From contig CAMHEZ010000015.1 in assembly GCA_946184295.1 (NCBI GenBank), positions 1-55,881 on the forward strand: a stretch of 55,881 nucleotides of DNA, in the 5' to 3' direction. Below the pieces are notes generated by a model, which worked only from the letters and a program-made list of their open reading frames with translations, was not told the origin of the DNA and ran no database searches. The DNA is from an uncultured Clostridia bacterium (GTDB taxonomy: Bacteria > Bacillota > Clostridia > Oscillospirales > Acutalibacteraceae). Positions 8,309 to 18,009 of the stretch are shown here, piece by piece (position 1 is the stretch's first letter; the number at the start of each line of letters is the position of its first letter). Both the position numbers and the translations under genes were made by a program.

Positions 8309-8320
8309 TTGAGCGCTCAA
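8309..8320. promoter_or_regulatory. 12 bp perfect palindrome upstream of degV
   Basis: TTGAGCGCTCAA lies 17 bp upstream of the degV -35 box. A perfect 12 bp dyad in this place could be an operator. No regulator is recognised. Confidence 0.35.
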
Positions 8321-8337
8321 TAATTTAATGATTATTC

Positions 8338-8366
8338 TTGATTTCATCACAAACTTGTGATAAAAT
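8338..8366 (+). promoter_or_regulatory. Sigma-A promoter of degV
   Basis: TTGATT at 8338-8343, 17 bp spacer, TAAAAT at 8361-8366. Confidence 0.65.
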
Positions 8367-8449
8367 TAAAATTAAAGCGTTTATTTCGCTTGAGTTAGCC
8401 CGATTTAACTATAAACACAGGGCAATAATGAGATTGGTTGGTGATTGTG

Positions 8450-9325
8450 ATGGACAAATATGTATTATTGACCGATTCTACATCGGATATTTCACAGAAG
8501 ATTGCCGATGAGATTGGCGTGGCGGTGCTGCCGCTGCAATTCGATCTGGACGGCCTGACATACCGCAACTTTGCGGATGAGCGTGAAATGAGTTCAGAGG
8601 AGTTCTACGATGCCATGCGCGGAGGCAAAACGGCCAAGACCTCGCAGATCAGCGTTCACGATTTTTGTGAGTACTTTACGCCTTATCTGGAAAAAGGACA
8701 GGATATTTTGTATCTGGCGTTTTCTTCGGGACTGAGCGGCACCTACAGTTCTTCGCTGATTGCGATTGAAGAGCTGGAGCAGAAATACCCTGACCGCAGA
8801 ATCATCTCTGTGGATACGCTGGCCGCTTCCATGGGCGAGGGTCTGCTGGTATATTATGCCGCCAGAATGAAAAAAGACGGCATGGGAATAGAGGAACTGG
8901 CCAAGTGGGTGGAGGATTACCGACTGCACCTCTGCCATTGGTTCACGGTGGACGATCTGCACCATCTCAAGCGCGGCGGCAGGGTATCGGCGGCAACGGC
9001 GATTGTCGGTTCAGCGCTCAATATCAAGCCGGTTCTGCATGTAGACAATGTGGGACATCTCATCAATATGGACAAGGCACGCGGCCGCAAAGCTTCGCTG
9101 AACGCTTTGCTGGATAGAATGGCCGAAACCTACTACACCGAGGGCTGGGATACCGTTATGATCGGTCACGGAAGCTGCCGCAATGACGCGGACTATGTGG
9201 CTTCTGAAGTCAAGAGACGTTTCAAGAACATCAAAAAGGTGATCATCGGCAATATCGGTCCCGTCATCGGCGCTCATGCCGGTCCAGGCGTACTGGCACT
9301 CTTCTTCATGGGCGAATCAAGATAG
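8450..9325 (+). CDS. DegV family (fatty-acid-binding) protein
   Basis: A 291-residue DegV/FakB-like protein. These bind a fatty acid and present it to the FakA kinase, though that role is only proven for some members. Visible motifs are LLTDSTSDIS at the N-terminus, FSSGLSGTYSSS near residue 95 (fatty-acid carboxylate binding), HLKRGGRVSA in the middle and IGHGSCRNDA near the C-terminus. The frame opens at TTG 8438, but ATG 8450 is the natural start; its RBS is weak (GGTTGGTGA). It is monocistronic, with its own promoter and terminator. Confidence 0.88.
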   Translation: MDKYVLLTDSTSDISQKIADEIGVAVLPLQFDLDGLTYRNFADEREMSSEEFYDAMRGGKTAKTSQISVHDFCEYFTPYLEKGQDILYLAFSSGLSGTYSSSLIAIEELEQKYPDRRIISVDTLAASMGEGLLVYYAARMKKDGMGIEELAKWVEDYRLHLCHWFTVDDLHHLKRGGRVSAATAIVGSALNIKPVLHVDNVGHLINMDKARGRKASLNALLDRMAETYYTEGWDTVMIGHGSCRNDADYVASEVKRRFKNIKKVIIGNIGPVIGAHAGPGVLALFFMGESR

Positions 9326-9383
9326 TAAGGTATAAAGCATAAAGCACAAATCACAAAGCAACAGGGGGAAATCTGTTGAAATA

Positions 9384-9427
9384 GGGGAGGTCCTCACACG
9401 GCAAAAGCGTGGGACCTTCCTTCTTTT
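9384..9427 (+). terminator. Rho-independent terminator of degV
   Basis: GGAGGTCC..CACG hairpin with CGTGGGACCTTCC, then TTCTTTTG. It lies about 60 bp after the stop codon. Confidence 0.75.
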
Positions 9428-9573
9428 GTTGTACTTTCGGCATCATCGTCTTTGTGATATTTGTAAATAAATTGTAAATTGAAAAAAATGAAACAGGGAA
9501 ATGCCTGTTGATTGCGTATATAATCATTAGAAGCGTTAAAAAACGCTTTGTCAGAGAAAGGCGGGCTGTCTTC

Positions 9574-10593
9574 ATGAACGATTTTTCCTGTATCAGAGAA
9601 CAAACCGAATACATTGAGCAGCTCACACTGTCGCCCTTTGCAACGCTGGCGATCAATTCACTGGGGCGCGACCGCAAAGAACCGCCGTGTGATATGCGTA
9701 CGGTTTTCCAGCGCGACCGCGATAGAATCATTCACTGCAAAGCTTTCCGCCGCCTCAAACATAAAACGCAGGTTTATCTCGCGCCTGAAAACGATCACTT
9801 CCGCACCCGTCTGATTCACACGCTGGAGGTGGCGCAGGTAGCGCGTACCATTGCCCGTGCACTCCGTCTCAACGAAGATCTGACTGAGGCCATCGCGCTG
9901 GGGCATGATCTGGGACATACACCGTTCGGCCATGCCGGGGAACGCGTGCTGGATCTGATGCTTGTGAGCAGCGGCGGTTTCCGTCACTACGAACAGAGTG
10001 TACGTGTGGTGGAAAAACTGGAAAAAAACGGCATGGGGTTGAATCTGACCAAAGAGGTACGCAACGGCATCCAATGTCACACCAAAGGGGAAGAGGCTTT
10101 TACGCCGGAAGGGCGGATTATCCGTATTGCTGACAAAATCGCCTATATGAATCACGATATTGACGACAGTATCCGCGCCGGCATCCTCTCGGAAAACGAC
10201 ATTCCGCGGGAGTTGCGCAAAGTGCTGGGGACAGGCTCCTCCGTGCGTATTGGCAACATGATACGCAACGTCTGCAACAACAGCGGGGGCGGCACGATTG
10301 CCATGTCTCCGGCGTTTTCCGACGCTTTTTATGGTCTGCATGATTTTCTTTACCGTACCGTTTACAAGGGCAGTAAGGCCAAGGCGGAAGAGAGCAAGGC
10401 TGAGGACATGATTGAAGTGCTTTTCAATTATCTTTGCAATCACCCCGATCTCATTCCCGGCGAATACCGCCACATTATGCGAAAGGAAGGCATCAAACGT
10501 GCTGCCGCTGATTATCTGGCCGGTATGAGCGATACTTTCGCCGTTGATTTTTATAAAGATCTCTTTATTCCCAAAGGTTGGGACACCAAATAA
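9574..10593 (+). CDS. dgt: Deoxyguanosinetriphosphate triphosphohydrolase-like HD protein
   Basis: A 339-residue HD-domain dNTPase that splits dNTPs to deoxynucleoside and tripolyphosphate. Hallmarks are CDMRTVFQRDRDRIIHCKAFRR near residue 40, then LIHTLEVAQVAR and GHDLGHTPFGHAGE, which supply the metal-binding His and Asp residues. The open frame begins at 9508, but ATG 9574 follows AAAGGCGGG and matches the family N-terminus. It is the first gene of an apparent dgt-dnaG-sigma operon, a conserved arrangement in clostridia. A TATAAT lies at 9519-9524 without a good -35. Confidence 0.9.
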   Translation: MNDFSCIREQTEYIEQLTLSPFATLAINSLGRDRKEPPCDMRTVFQRDRDRIIHCKAFRRLKHKTQVYLAPENDHFRTRLIHTLEVAQVARTIARALRLNEDLTEAIALGHDLGHTPFGHAGERVLDLMLVSSGGFRHYEQSVRVVEKLEKNGMGLNLTKEVRNGIQCHTKGEEAFTPEGRIIRIADKIAYMNHDIDDSIRAGILSENDIPRELRKVLGTGSSVRIGNMIRNVCNNSGGGTIAMSPAFSDAFYGLHDFLYRTVYKGSKAKAEESKAEDMIEVLFNYLCNHPDLIPGEYRHIMRKEGIKRAAADYLAGMSDTFAVDFYKDLFIPKGWDTK

Positions 10594-10618
10594 TGCGCTG
10601 AGAAAGTGAGGGACGTCA

Positions 10619-12373
10619 TTGTCATTTTCTTCTGAGTTTTTAAACGAATTAAAAGAGAAGAATAATATTACCGACGTCATCGGCGGGTATGTCAATTTAA
10701 AACGCAACGGGCGCACTTCCAAAGGACTTTGCCCGTTTCATTCCGAAAAAACGCCTTCTTTTACCGTGTTTGAGGATACCTCATCGTTTTATTGCTTCGG
10801 CTGTCAGGCGGGGGGCGATGTGATCGGCTTTATCCGCAAAATCGAAAATCTTGATTATGTGGAGGCGGTCAAGTTTCTGGCCAACCGCGCCGGAATGACA
10901 ATTGTGGAAGAGGGACGCAACGACGGTCTCTCTCAGATGCGTCTCAAAATCCGCGAACAAAACCGTGAGGCGGCCCGCTTTTTTCACCGTGCGCTCTACG
11001 CGCCGCAGGGCAGACAAGCACTGGATTACTTCCATTCCCGTGGATTGTCAGACGCAACCATCCGCCATTTCGGACTGGGCTGGTCACCAGACGGTTGGGA
11101 CGCGCTGGCAAAACATCTTCACGGTCTCGGCTACAAGCAGGAAGAAATCCTCGCGGCGGACCTGGGTTTCCGTTCCCGCAGCGGCGGTGTCATCGACCGC
11201 TTCCGCAACCGCGTGATGTTTCCGATCATTGATTTGCAGGGAAACGTGATTGCTTTCGGCGGCCGTGTTTTTACGGAAGGCACCAAGGGCGGCAAGTATG
11301 TGAATACCGCTGACACGTTAATTTATAAAAAGACCAACCACCTCTTTGCGATGAACTTTGCCAAAAACGATAAACCGGACGAGCTGATTCTTTGCGAAGG
11401 GTATATGGACGTCATCGCGCTGCATCAGGCGGGATTCACCAACGCCGTCGCGGCGCTCGGCACAGCCGTCACACCGGAACAGGCGCGGCAGATGTCCCGG
11501 TACGTCGGGCGTGTGGTACTGTCACAAGATGGCGATGAGGCAGGGCAGCGTTCAATTGCCCGTTCGATTCCCATTATGAAGCAGTCAGGATTGAACGTGC
11601 GGGTGCTGCGCATCACCGGTGCCAAGGACCCCGACGAATTTATCAAAAAGTTTGGGGCCGAACGCTTTAAACGGCTGGTGGACAACTGCGCTAATGACAT
11701 AGAGTACGCGATTGCCCGTATAGAGGACAAGTACGATACTGCCACGGACGACGGACGGCTGCACTTTTTGAGGGAAGTCTGCGATTTTCTCGGCACGCTG
11801 GACACGCTCGAACGCGAAGTCTACGCCGCACGCATTGCGGACAAGCTCAAAACCGACAAAAGCGCGATTCTCAGTCAGGCGGAAACCGCCGCACGGCGAC
11901 GGAATTACAGCGAAAAAAAGCAGCAGTTCCGTGAAATGGCGCAGGCATCAGCCGGTCTGGGCGACAAGGTAAACCCCCAGCGCAGCACTTTTCTGAGGGG
12001 CGCTGCGGCAGAGGACGCACTGCTGGAGCTTTTATTTCATCATCAGGATTACCTCAAAAAAGCTTCAGAAACGCTCCGACCCGAGCAATTTGTGACCGAT
12101 TTCAACCGCAGGGTGTATGAGCAGTTCCTGGCAATCTGGCAGGACGGGCAGGAGGTCACGGTGTCTTTGTTGGCACAGCAATTCAGCGAAAGCGAAACCG
12201 CAGAGATCGTCCGCGTGATTAACGGCGATGACGTCAAAGGCATTGCCGATTTTGACAGTCTGGTTAACCGCATTCAGGAGGAGAGCGCAAGAACCAGACC
12301 GGGTGACGTGGTCAATCTCTCGAATGAGGAGCTGCGACAGCAGGTAGCGCTGCTGCGGCAGAGAAAAAGCTGA
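10619..12373 (+). CDS. dnaG: DNA primase
   Basis: A 584-residue replicative primase that makes RNA primers for the lagging strand. The N-terminal CHC2 zinc finger has C38, H41, C59 and C62. A DnaG catalytic core follows. The TOPRIM motif [10 protein letters not shown] is near residue 262 and the DGDEAG motif near 302. The C-terminal part (about 460-584) is the helicase-interaction region. The start is TTG 10619, preceded by GAGGGA 5 nt away. It begins 25 bp after dgt and 82 bp before the first sigma gene, consistent with a macromolecular-synthesis operon. Confidence 0.95.
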   Translation: MSFSSEFLNELKEKNNITDVIGGYVNLKRNGRTSKGLCPFHSEKTPSFTVFEDTSSFYCFGCQAGGDVIGFIRKIENLDYVEAVKFLANRAGMTIVEEGRNDGLSQMRLKIREQNREAARFFHRALYAPQGRQALDYFHSRGLSDATIRHFGLGWSPDGWDALAKHLHGLGYKQEEILAADLGFRSRSGGVIDRFRNRVMFPIIDLQGNVIAFGGRVFTEGTKGGKYVNTADTLIYKKTNHLFAMNFAKNDKPDELILCEGYMDVIALHQAGFTNAVAALGTAVTPEQARQMSRYVGRVVLSQDGDEAGQRSIARSIPIMKQSGLNVRVLRITGAKDPDEFIKKFGAERFKRLVDNCANDIEYAIARIEDKYDTATDDGRLHFLREVCDFLGTLDTLEREVYAARIADKLKTDKSAILSQAETAARRRNYSEKKQQFREMAQASAGLGDKVNPQRSTFLRGAAAEDALLELLFHHQDYLKKASETLRPEQFVTDFNRRVYEQFLAIWQDGQEVTVSLLAQQFSESETAEIVRVINGDDVKGIADFDSLVNRIQEESARTRPGDVVNLSNEELRQQVALLRQRKS

Positions 12374-12455
12374 GCTGTTTGACATATACTATGGAAGGAA
12401 GAGCGTGCAACCCGCGTGTTTCTTGCTTCCGGACAACGAAAGGTTGATTAAATAC

Positions 12456-13556
12456 ATGGCAGCAACGAATGTAAAAACAATTCTGAAAGAACTGGCGGAT
12501 AAGGCCAAGGCCAACGGCAGCATTTCTCACAGAGAAATCATGGACGCGCTGGCCGACGTTGACGTCAATCCCGAAACAATTGAGAGCTTCTACGTGAAAC
12601 TGGAAAGTCTGGAAATTGAAATCATTGAAGATGATGATGACAGCCTGTCGCTGGAAAACCTTCAGATCAATGAGAAAGACGATTCCGACGACAACGCCGA
12701 CTATTACAACGACTCCGAGGTCATCGGCGTGTATGTGGAAGATCCGGTCAAAGCCTATCTCCGCGATATTGGCAAGATTCCGCTGCTTTCTACTGACGAG
12801 GAAAAGCAGCTCGCAGAGCGCATCATGGCAGGTGATAAGGAAGCCAAAAACCGACTGAGCGAAGCCAATCTCCGCCTGGTGGTCAGCATTGCCAAAAAAT
12901 ACATGAACCGCGGTCTGTCTTTTTTGGATTTGATTCAGGAGGGCAATCTCGGTCTTATCAAGGCCGTGGAAAAGTTCGATCCCAGCAAGGGTTTCAAATT
13001 TTCCACCTATGCCACCTGGTGGATTCGGCAGGCCATTACCCGCGCCATCGCCGATCAAGCCAGAACCATTCGCATTCCGGTCCATATGGTAGAAACCATT
13101 AACAAGGTCAAACGCGCAAAGGCGCAGCTCACGGCGGAAAATGAAAAAGAGCCGCGTCCTGAGGATATCGCCAAGCTGCTGGATATGGACGTGGAGAAGG
13201 TGCGGGAAATCATTCGCGTTTCGCAGGAGCCGGTTTCGCTCGAAACGCCGATCGGCGAGGAAGAGGACAGCCATCTGGGCGACTTCATTAAGGACGAGGA
13301 ACAAACCGCACCCGAAGATGCGGTAGGCAATATGATTCTGCACGAGCTGATTTCCGAGGTGCTTGACACGCTCACCGAGCGGGAGGCGGAGGTCATTCGC
13401 CTGCGCTACGGTCTTGAGGACGGCCGCTGCCACACACTTGAAGAAGTGGGCAAGCAGTTCGACGTTACCCGTGAGCGCATTCGTCAGATCGAGGTTAAGG
13501 CTATTCGCAAGCTCAGACATGTCACCCGCAGCAACAAGCTGAAGGGATTCACCTGA
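12456..13556 (+). CDS. rpoD: RpoD-type primary sigma factor, copy 1
   Basis: A 366-residue sigma-70 protein with region 1.1 (residues 1-60), an acidic linker, region 1.2 ([16 protein letters not shown]), region 2 ([36 protein letters not shown]), 2.4 ([14 protein letters not shown]), 3, and 4.2 ([21 protein letters not shown]). Every region of a housekeeping sigma is present. Residues equal to E. coli Q437 and T440 are kept. ATG 12456 was chosen (CGAAAGG upstream) although the frame opens at 12405. A second complete rpoD-like gene follows 78 bp later. Which of the two is the housekeeping factor cannot be decided from the sequence. Confidence 0.93.
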   Translation: MAATNVKTILKELADKAKANGSISHREIMDALADVDVNPETIESFYVKLESLEIEIIEDDDDSLSLENLQINEKDDSDDNADYYNDSEVIGVYVEDPVKAYLRDIGKIPLLSTDEEKQLAERIMAGDKEAKNRLSEANLRLVVSIAKKYMNRGLSFLDLIQEGNLGLIKAVEKFDPSKGFKFSTYATWWIRQAITRAIADQARTIRIPVHMVETINKVKRAKAQLTAENEKEPRPEDIAKLLDMDVEKVREIIRVSQEPVSLETPIGEEEDSHLGDFIKDEEQTAPEDAVGNMILHELISEVLDTLTEREAEVIRLRYGLEDGRCHTLEEVGKQFDVTRERIRQIEVKAIRKLRHVTRSNKLKGFT

Positions 13557-13634
13557 TAATTGAAGATTAGCGTAATAATCGGAGATTAGTATAAGCTTTT
13601 GTACCAGTAGCAGCGTAAGAAGGAGGGATATCTG

Positions 13635-14702
13635 ATGAGCACAACAGACAAGAAACAGGCGCTTCGCAAGCTGGTGGAGATCGGCAAAGTCAGAGGCAGC
13701 TTAACCAATCAGGAGGTTATGGACGCACTGACTGAGATCAATTTCAGCCCCGAACAGATCGAAAAGCTCTATGATAAGCTGGAGGCCAACGGGATAGAGA
13801 TCGTGGAGGACAATGTCGAGGATGTGAAGCTCGACGACATTCCTACCGACGAGCAAGATTTATCGTATGACGGGAGTCTGATTGATGACCCGGTCAAAAT
13901 GTATCTGCGCGAAATCGGCAGCATTCCGATGCTGACTGCCGAAGAAGAAAAAAACATCGCGGAACGGATCGTACAAGGCGACCCAGAAGCCAAAAAACGC
14001 CTGAGCGAAGCCAATCTGCGTCTGGTGGTCAGCATCGCCAAGCGCTATCTCGGACGGGGTATGCCGCTGCTCGATCTGATTCAGGAGGGCAACCTCGGCC
14101 TTATCAAGGCGGTGGAAAAATTCGATCCCAGCAAGGGATTCAAATTTTCCACCTATGCCACCTGGTGGATCCGTCAGTCTGTATCCCGCGCCATCGCCGA
14201 CCAGGCACGCACCATCAGAATCCCTGTTCACATGGTGGAAAATATCAACCGCGTCAAAAAAGCGCAGAGTCATCTGCTGGGCGAAAACGGCAAAGATCCC
14301 AGCGTGGCCGAGGTGGCCGAATATGCCGACATGTCGGAGGAAAAGGTGGTAGAGGTGCTGCGCGTGGCACAGGACCTGGTATCGCTGGAAGCTCCGGTCG
14401 GCGAGGAAGAGGACAGTCACATCGGTGATTTCATTAAGGACGACACACAGGAAGACCCCGAGGACGCCGCCTCGCTGAGTATGCTCAAAGAGCAGCTGGA
14501 AAGCGCTCTCTACACGCTGACGCCGCGGGAAATGGAAGTGCTCCGGCTGCGCTATGGGCTGGTAGACGGCCGTAACCACACGTTGGAGGAAGTGGGCCTG
14601 CAATTTAACGTGACCCGCGAGAGAATCCGTCAGATTGAGGCAAAAGCCCTGCGCAAGCTGCGTCATCCCAGCCGCAGCAAAAAACTCAAAGATTTCCTGT
14701 AA
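13635..14702 (+). CDS. RpoD-type sigma factor, copy 2
   Basis: A 355-residue full-length sigma-70 family protein and tandem paralogue of the preceding gene, with region 1.1, 1.2 ([16 protein letters not shown]), 2, 3 and 4. Much of regions 2 and 4 is identical to copy 1. Differences include helix 2.4 ([11 protein letters not shown] versus [11 protein letters not shown]) and the C-terminus ([12 protein letters not shown] versus [12 protein letters not shown]). The RBS AAGGAGGG precedes ATG 13635. Both copies look intact and are probably co-transcribed with dnaG. The 2.4 change removes the residue equal to E. coli T440 in favour of Ser, which may tune -10 recognition (inference). Confidence 0.92.
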   Translation: MSTTDKKQALRKLVEIGKVRGSLTNQEVMDALTEINFSPEQIEKLYDKLEANGIEIVEDNVEDVKLDDIPTDEQDLSYDGSLIDDPVKMYLREIGSIPMLTAEEEKNIAERIVQGDPEAKKRLSEANLRLVVSIAKRYLGRGMPLLDLIQEGNLGLIKAVEKFDPSKGFKFSTYATWWIRQSVSRAIADQARTIRIPVHMVENINRVKKAQSHLLGENGKDPSVAEVAEYADMSEEKVVEVLRVAQDLVSLEAPVGEEEDSHIGDFIKDDTQEDPEDAASLSMLKEQLESALYTLTPREMEVLRLRYGLVDGRNHTLEEVGLQFNVTRERIRQIEAKALRKLRHPSRSKKLKDFL

Positions 14703-14718
14703 GGAAAGGAGCATTATC

Positions 14719-15150
14719 ATGCACATCACGCTGGAAACGGATTATGCGATCCGCATTGTGGAGTGCCTGGCCGTCACCGGTCATAAGATGGACGCTGCAG
14801 CCATCTCGGAACGCACTGATGTACCGCAGCGTTTTGCGTTAAAAATTCTGCGTGGCCTAGTACACAGCGATATCATCAAATCCTACAAAGGCGTGCAGGG
14901 CGGCTATGAACTGGCCAAGCCTCCCGCCGAGATTACCTTGCGCACCGTGGTGGAAGCGGTGGAGGGACCGTATCATTTCAGCCGCTGCCTGTCGGAGGAT
15001 TACTGCTGCGCTCACGCGGCGGGCGGGGAAGATATCATTTGCGGCTGCCGTTTTCGTGAGGTATATGACAAAATTTCCGTCATGGTGCGGGACGAACTGG
15101 ATAAAGTAAATTTCGCCATGGAGCCGGTCACCCAATCGCGTGTGAAATAA
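14719..15150 (+). CDS. Rrf2 family transcriptional regulator
   Basis: A 143-residue winged-helix regulator: an N-terminal HTH (MHITLETDYAIRIVECLA, then GVQGGYELAKP) and a C-terminal Cys-rich loop with five cysteines (C, CC, CGC) near residues 92-115. This recalls IscR/RsrR-type Fe-S ligation, so redox or Fe-S sensing is inferred. No isc/suf genes lie nearby, so its target is not evident. It starts 16 bp after the second sigma gene with RBS AAGGAAAGGAG and is probably the last gene of that operon. The open frame from 14635 overlaps the sigma gene and is not used. Confidence 0.87.
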   Translation: MHITLETDYAIRIVECLAVTGHKMDAAAISERTDVPQRFALKILRGLVHSDIIKSYKGVQGGYELAKPPAEITLRTVVEAVEGPYHFSRCLSEDYCCAHAAGGEDIICGCRFREVYDKISVMVRDELDKVNFAMEPVTQSRVK

Positions 15151-15171
15151 GCAACCGGTCAGCATATCATC

Positions 15172-15207
15172 GCCGTCGCGACGTCTGCTTTCGCGGCGGC
15201 TTTTTTA
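15172..15207 (+). terminator. Rho-independent terminator of the dgt-dnaG-sigma-rrf2 operon
   Basis: GCCGTCGCGA pairs with TTCGCGGCGGC, followed by six T. Confidence 0.88.
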
Positions 15208-15338
15208 TGCAGAATCAAACAGGCTCTTAATAAAATCTTCTCAAATTTCTCTTGAAAAGGTATGGACGAATTGAAATTTATGATGTATAATAAGAAATGG
15301 AATAGCCTGCACAGGCAAATGAAATGGGGGAATGCACT

Positions 15339-16628
15339 TTGTTGATTCCGAATTGGGTAGCAATCTTGGTGATTCTGGTTGCTTTCACAGCGTGTATGAT
15401 TTATCTGGAATTTACACGGAGCAAATATGTCCTTTCAGTCTCACACAAGGCCGTGACGGTTCACGGTTTGCCGCGTGTGCTCGACGGTATGCGTTTTGCC
15501 GTAGTGAGCGACCTGCACAATATGCACTTTGGCCGCAAAAATTCTGCGCTGGCCAAAAAAATCAAGCGTGAAAAACCGGATTATATTCTCTTTACCGGCA
15601 ATATGGGAGACGCCAAAAGCGTCAATGTAGAGGCGTTTTACGACTTCATGGATTCGGTTGGCGGCGAAATTCCTGTCGTGATGGTGCCCGGACGGGAGGA
15701 TATCTGTCTCGGCAACGGCAGCATTCACAAGAATTTCGTCAGCGCGGTCACAGCGGAAGGCGGCGTGGTTCTGAACAATTCCCGCGCCGAAATCAATGTG
15801 GACGGTGAGAAGATTTACATCTATGGCTTCTGCCCCAAGCTCCGTGAAGATAAAAACAAGCCAATGAGCGAGTGGAAATTCCAGAAAGTGCGCGTAGATG
15901 ACGTACTGGATGCACTGGGTCCCTGTCCGAAAGACGCGACTGTGATTTTAATGACAAACTGCGCCAAAGGGTTTGACGCCTATTCGCGCTGGGGTGCTAC
16001 AGTGGTTCTCGCCGGCGGCACACACGGCGGCTACTACCGGATACCGCTGATCGACAGATTCTTCCGCGCCAACAGACTTTCCTACACCAGCGGTGAATAC
16101 CGTCTGGCACGCAGCAAAATGTATGTGACACGCGGTCTGAGCAGCTCCTCCAAGGTGCGCTTCAACAATCCGCCTGAGATTTCTGTGATTAACCTGACCC
16201 GTCCCAACAGTCCGCTGCTGAGTACGATGCCGGTCAACAACGACAACGCCTATGAAGTCTTTACCTATTGGTTGAAATCTGAAGGTCGGGCATTACGCGA
16301 GCTGCTTAACGAGCGCACCGATGCGATCCGCGACTGGTGGGACGACATCACCGGACAGGAGCAGTCGGTTTACTCCAAACGCGGCGAGGCGCGCAAGTCG
16401 GGACATACTTATCTTTCGCCGCAGGAACGCGCCAAGGAAAACGCGCGGCGCGCCATGAGAGGCGGCGGCAATTACACCCGCCGAGTCTCCCGCGTCAAAA
16501 CCCGTTCCGAATACATCAGCGAGTTGCAGGCCGAAGCGGGCAATACCGAAGCTGTCCATTCCTACGACCGCTTTATGACGGCGGAAGAAATCGACAACAT
16601 CAAAGTTTTCGGAGATATTCACCTTTAA
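15339..16628 (+). CDS. Membrane-anchored metallophosphatase homologue with degenerate active site
   Basis: About 429 residues. There is an N-terminal membrane helix (about 4-22), a calcineurin-like phosphoesterase fold (about 35-240), and a 190-residue C-terminal extension rich in Arg, Lys and Glu (about 270-400). Compared with YaeI-type enzymes, the first motif is kept (VSDLH, 56-60). The others are altered: TGNMGD replaces GDxxD, PGRED replaces GNHD, LMTNCA replaces the LxHNP histidine, and GGTHGG replaces GHTHGG. It may be a pseudoenzyme or may bind metal differently. TTG 15339 follows GGGGGA by 8 nt; ATG 15324 is the alternative and lacks an RBS. It is followed by a terminator. Confidence 0.7.
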   Translation: MLIPNWVAILVILVAFTACMIYLEFTRSKYVLSVSHKAVTVHGLPRVLDGMRFAVVSDLHNMHFGRKNSALAKKIKREKPDYILFTGNMGDAKSVNVEAFYDFMDSVGGEIPVVMVPGREDICLGNGSIHKNFVSAVTAEGGVVLNNSRAEINVDGEKIYIYGFCPKLREDKNKPMSEWKFQKVRVDDVLDALGPCPKDATVILMTNCAKGFDAYSRWGATVVLAGGTHGGYYRIPLIDRFFRANRLSYTSGEYRLARSKMYVTRGLSSSSKVRFNNPPEISVINLTRPNSPLLSTMPVNNDNAYEVFTYWLKSEGRALRELLNERTDAIRDWWDDITGQEQSVYSKRGEARKSGHTYLSPQERAKENARRAMRGGGNYTRRVSRVKTRSEYISELQAEAGNTEAVHSYDRFMTAEEIDNIKVFGDIHL

Positions 16629-16640
16629 TTGTCAATCAAC

Positions 16641-16676
16641 AAGGCGGATTGATTTTTATCCAATCCGCCTGTTTTC
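16641..16676 (+). terminator. Rho-independent terminator upstream of pyrC
   Basis: AGGCGGATTG pairs with CAATCCGCCT, followed by GTTTTC. It lies only 32 bp before the pyrC ATG, so it could also act as an attenuator of pyrC. Confidence 0.75.
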
Positions 16677-16707
16677 ATATCATTTCATAGAAAGTTGGTT
16701 GTGAGAT

Positions 16708-17964
16708 ATGGCAACATTAATCAAGCATGTGCGCATTGTCAACGCCCACGGTTCCCAGGAAGGGGATTTGCTGGTTCGCGACGGCGTATTTGCCAAAGTC
16801 GGCGGCAGCATTGCGCCGTGCGAGGGCGATGACGTGATCGACGGCAGCGGACTTTGCGCTCTGCCGGGATTGGTGGATATTCACGTTCATTTGCGCGATC
16901 CCGGTCAGACCCGGAAAGAGGATATTCTGACGGGCTGTGAAGCAGCGAAAGCCGGCGGCGTGACTTCACTGTTTTGTATGCCCAATACCATGCCCGCAGT
17001 AGATACGCCTGACATTGTCGCCTATATCAAGGAAAAGGCAGCTACGACAGGCGTGAAGGTATATCCCATTACTGCCATTACCCACGGCATCACGGGTGAC
17101 GGCTGCTGTGATTACGCGGCATTGCAGGCGGCAGGCGCGGCGGCGCTTTCTGACGACGGACGTCCCGTGGAGAACGACGAAATGCTGCTCAACGCACTGT
17201 GCGAAGGGCAGCGGTTGGGACTGCCCGTGACCTGTCACTGCGAAGACCTGAAACAGGCGGCAGGCGGCAAGGTTCATGAAGCCGTTGCGGAGACACTCGG
17301 CGTAAAGGGAATCTCTTCTTCGTCGGAATATGGCGACATCGACCGCACTGTGCGGCTGGCGGAGCGTGTCGGCGCCCCCGTCCATATCTGCCATGTCAGC
17401 ACGAAGGAATCCATCGACATCATACGTCAGGCCAAGGCACGCGGGGTAAAGGTAACTTGCGAAACCGCGCCGCATTACTTTGTTTACACCTGTGAAAAGG
17501 TACTCTCACGTGACGCAGATTACCGCATGAATCCCCCGCTGCGGGAAGAGGCTGACCGTCTGGCGGTGATACAGGGTCTGCTCGACGGCACGATTGACGC
17601 GATTGCCACCGATCACGCGCCGCATACCCCCGAAGAAAAGGCGAATTTTACGGCTGCCCCAAACGGCGTGGTGGGAATGGAAACCTCACTCGCGGCAACA
17701 TTCACCTTTCTGCGTGGCAAGCTGTCGCTCGAGGATATTGTCAAGGTCATGTCGTACAACCCCGCCAACATTATGGGCATCGAGGGCGGCATCATTGAAA
17801 CGGGAAGAACTGCCGATTTTGTGCTGTTTGACCCGGAACAGACGTGGACCGTCAACCCGGAACGACTCCACGGCAAATCCCGGAATGCCGTTTTCAAGGG
17901 TGAAACGCTGACTGGACAGGTCAAAGCGACCTATTGTAGTGGCAAATTAGTGTTTCATGTTTAA
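16708..17964 (+). CDS. pyrC: Dihydroorotase
   Basis: A 418-residue class I dihydroorotase that closes carbamoyl-aspartate to dihydroorotate in pyrimidine synthesis. Motifs seen are DIHVHLRDPGQTRKED near residues 57-72 (metal-binding HxH), the SDDGRPV segment, CHCED, ICHVSTKES, and ATDHAPHTPEEK near residue 305. Length and motif order are typical, and the protein is zinc-dependent by family. No strong RBS is visible before ATG 16708 (GAAAG about 15 nt upstream). pyrF follows after 45 bp, probably in the same transcript. Other pyr genes are not in the window. Confidence 0.94.
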   Translation: MATLIKHVRIVNAHGSQEGDLLVRDGVFAKVGGSIAPCEGDDVIDGSGLCALPGLVDIHVHLRDPGQTRKEDILTGCEAAKAGGVTSLFCMPNTMPAVDTPDIVAYIKEKAATTGVKVYPITAITHGITGDGCCDYAALQAAGAAALSDDGRPVENDEMLLNALCEGQRLGLPVTCHCEDLKQAAGGKVHEAVAETLGVKGISSSSEYGDIDRTVRLAERVGAPVHICHVSTKESIDIIRQAKARGVKVTCETAPHYFVYTCEKVLSRDADYRMNPPLREEADRLAVIQGLLDGTIDAIATDHAPHTPEEKANFTAAPNGVVGMETSLAATFTFLRGKLSLEDIVKVMSYNPANIMGIEGGIIETGRTADFVLFDPEQTWTVNPERLHGKSRNAVFKGETLTGQVKATYCSGKLVFHV

Positions 17965-18009
17965 TACTTCGTTGAAATTTATTTGAAAATGGAAAGGAAT
18001 CGAAAAAAT

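Noticed and set aside
9658-10722. A 354-codon minus-strand frame opposite dgt
   Set aside because: Antisense of the conserved HD-domain gene; no supporting signal.
12312-13520. A 402-codon minus-strand frame opposite the first sigma gene
   Set aside because: Shadow of rpoD; low-complexity composition and no RBS.
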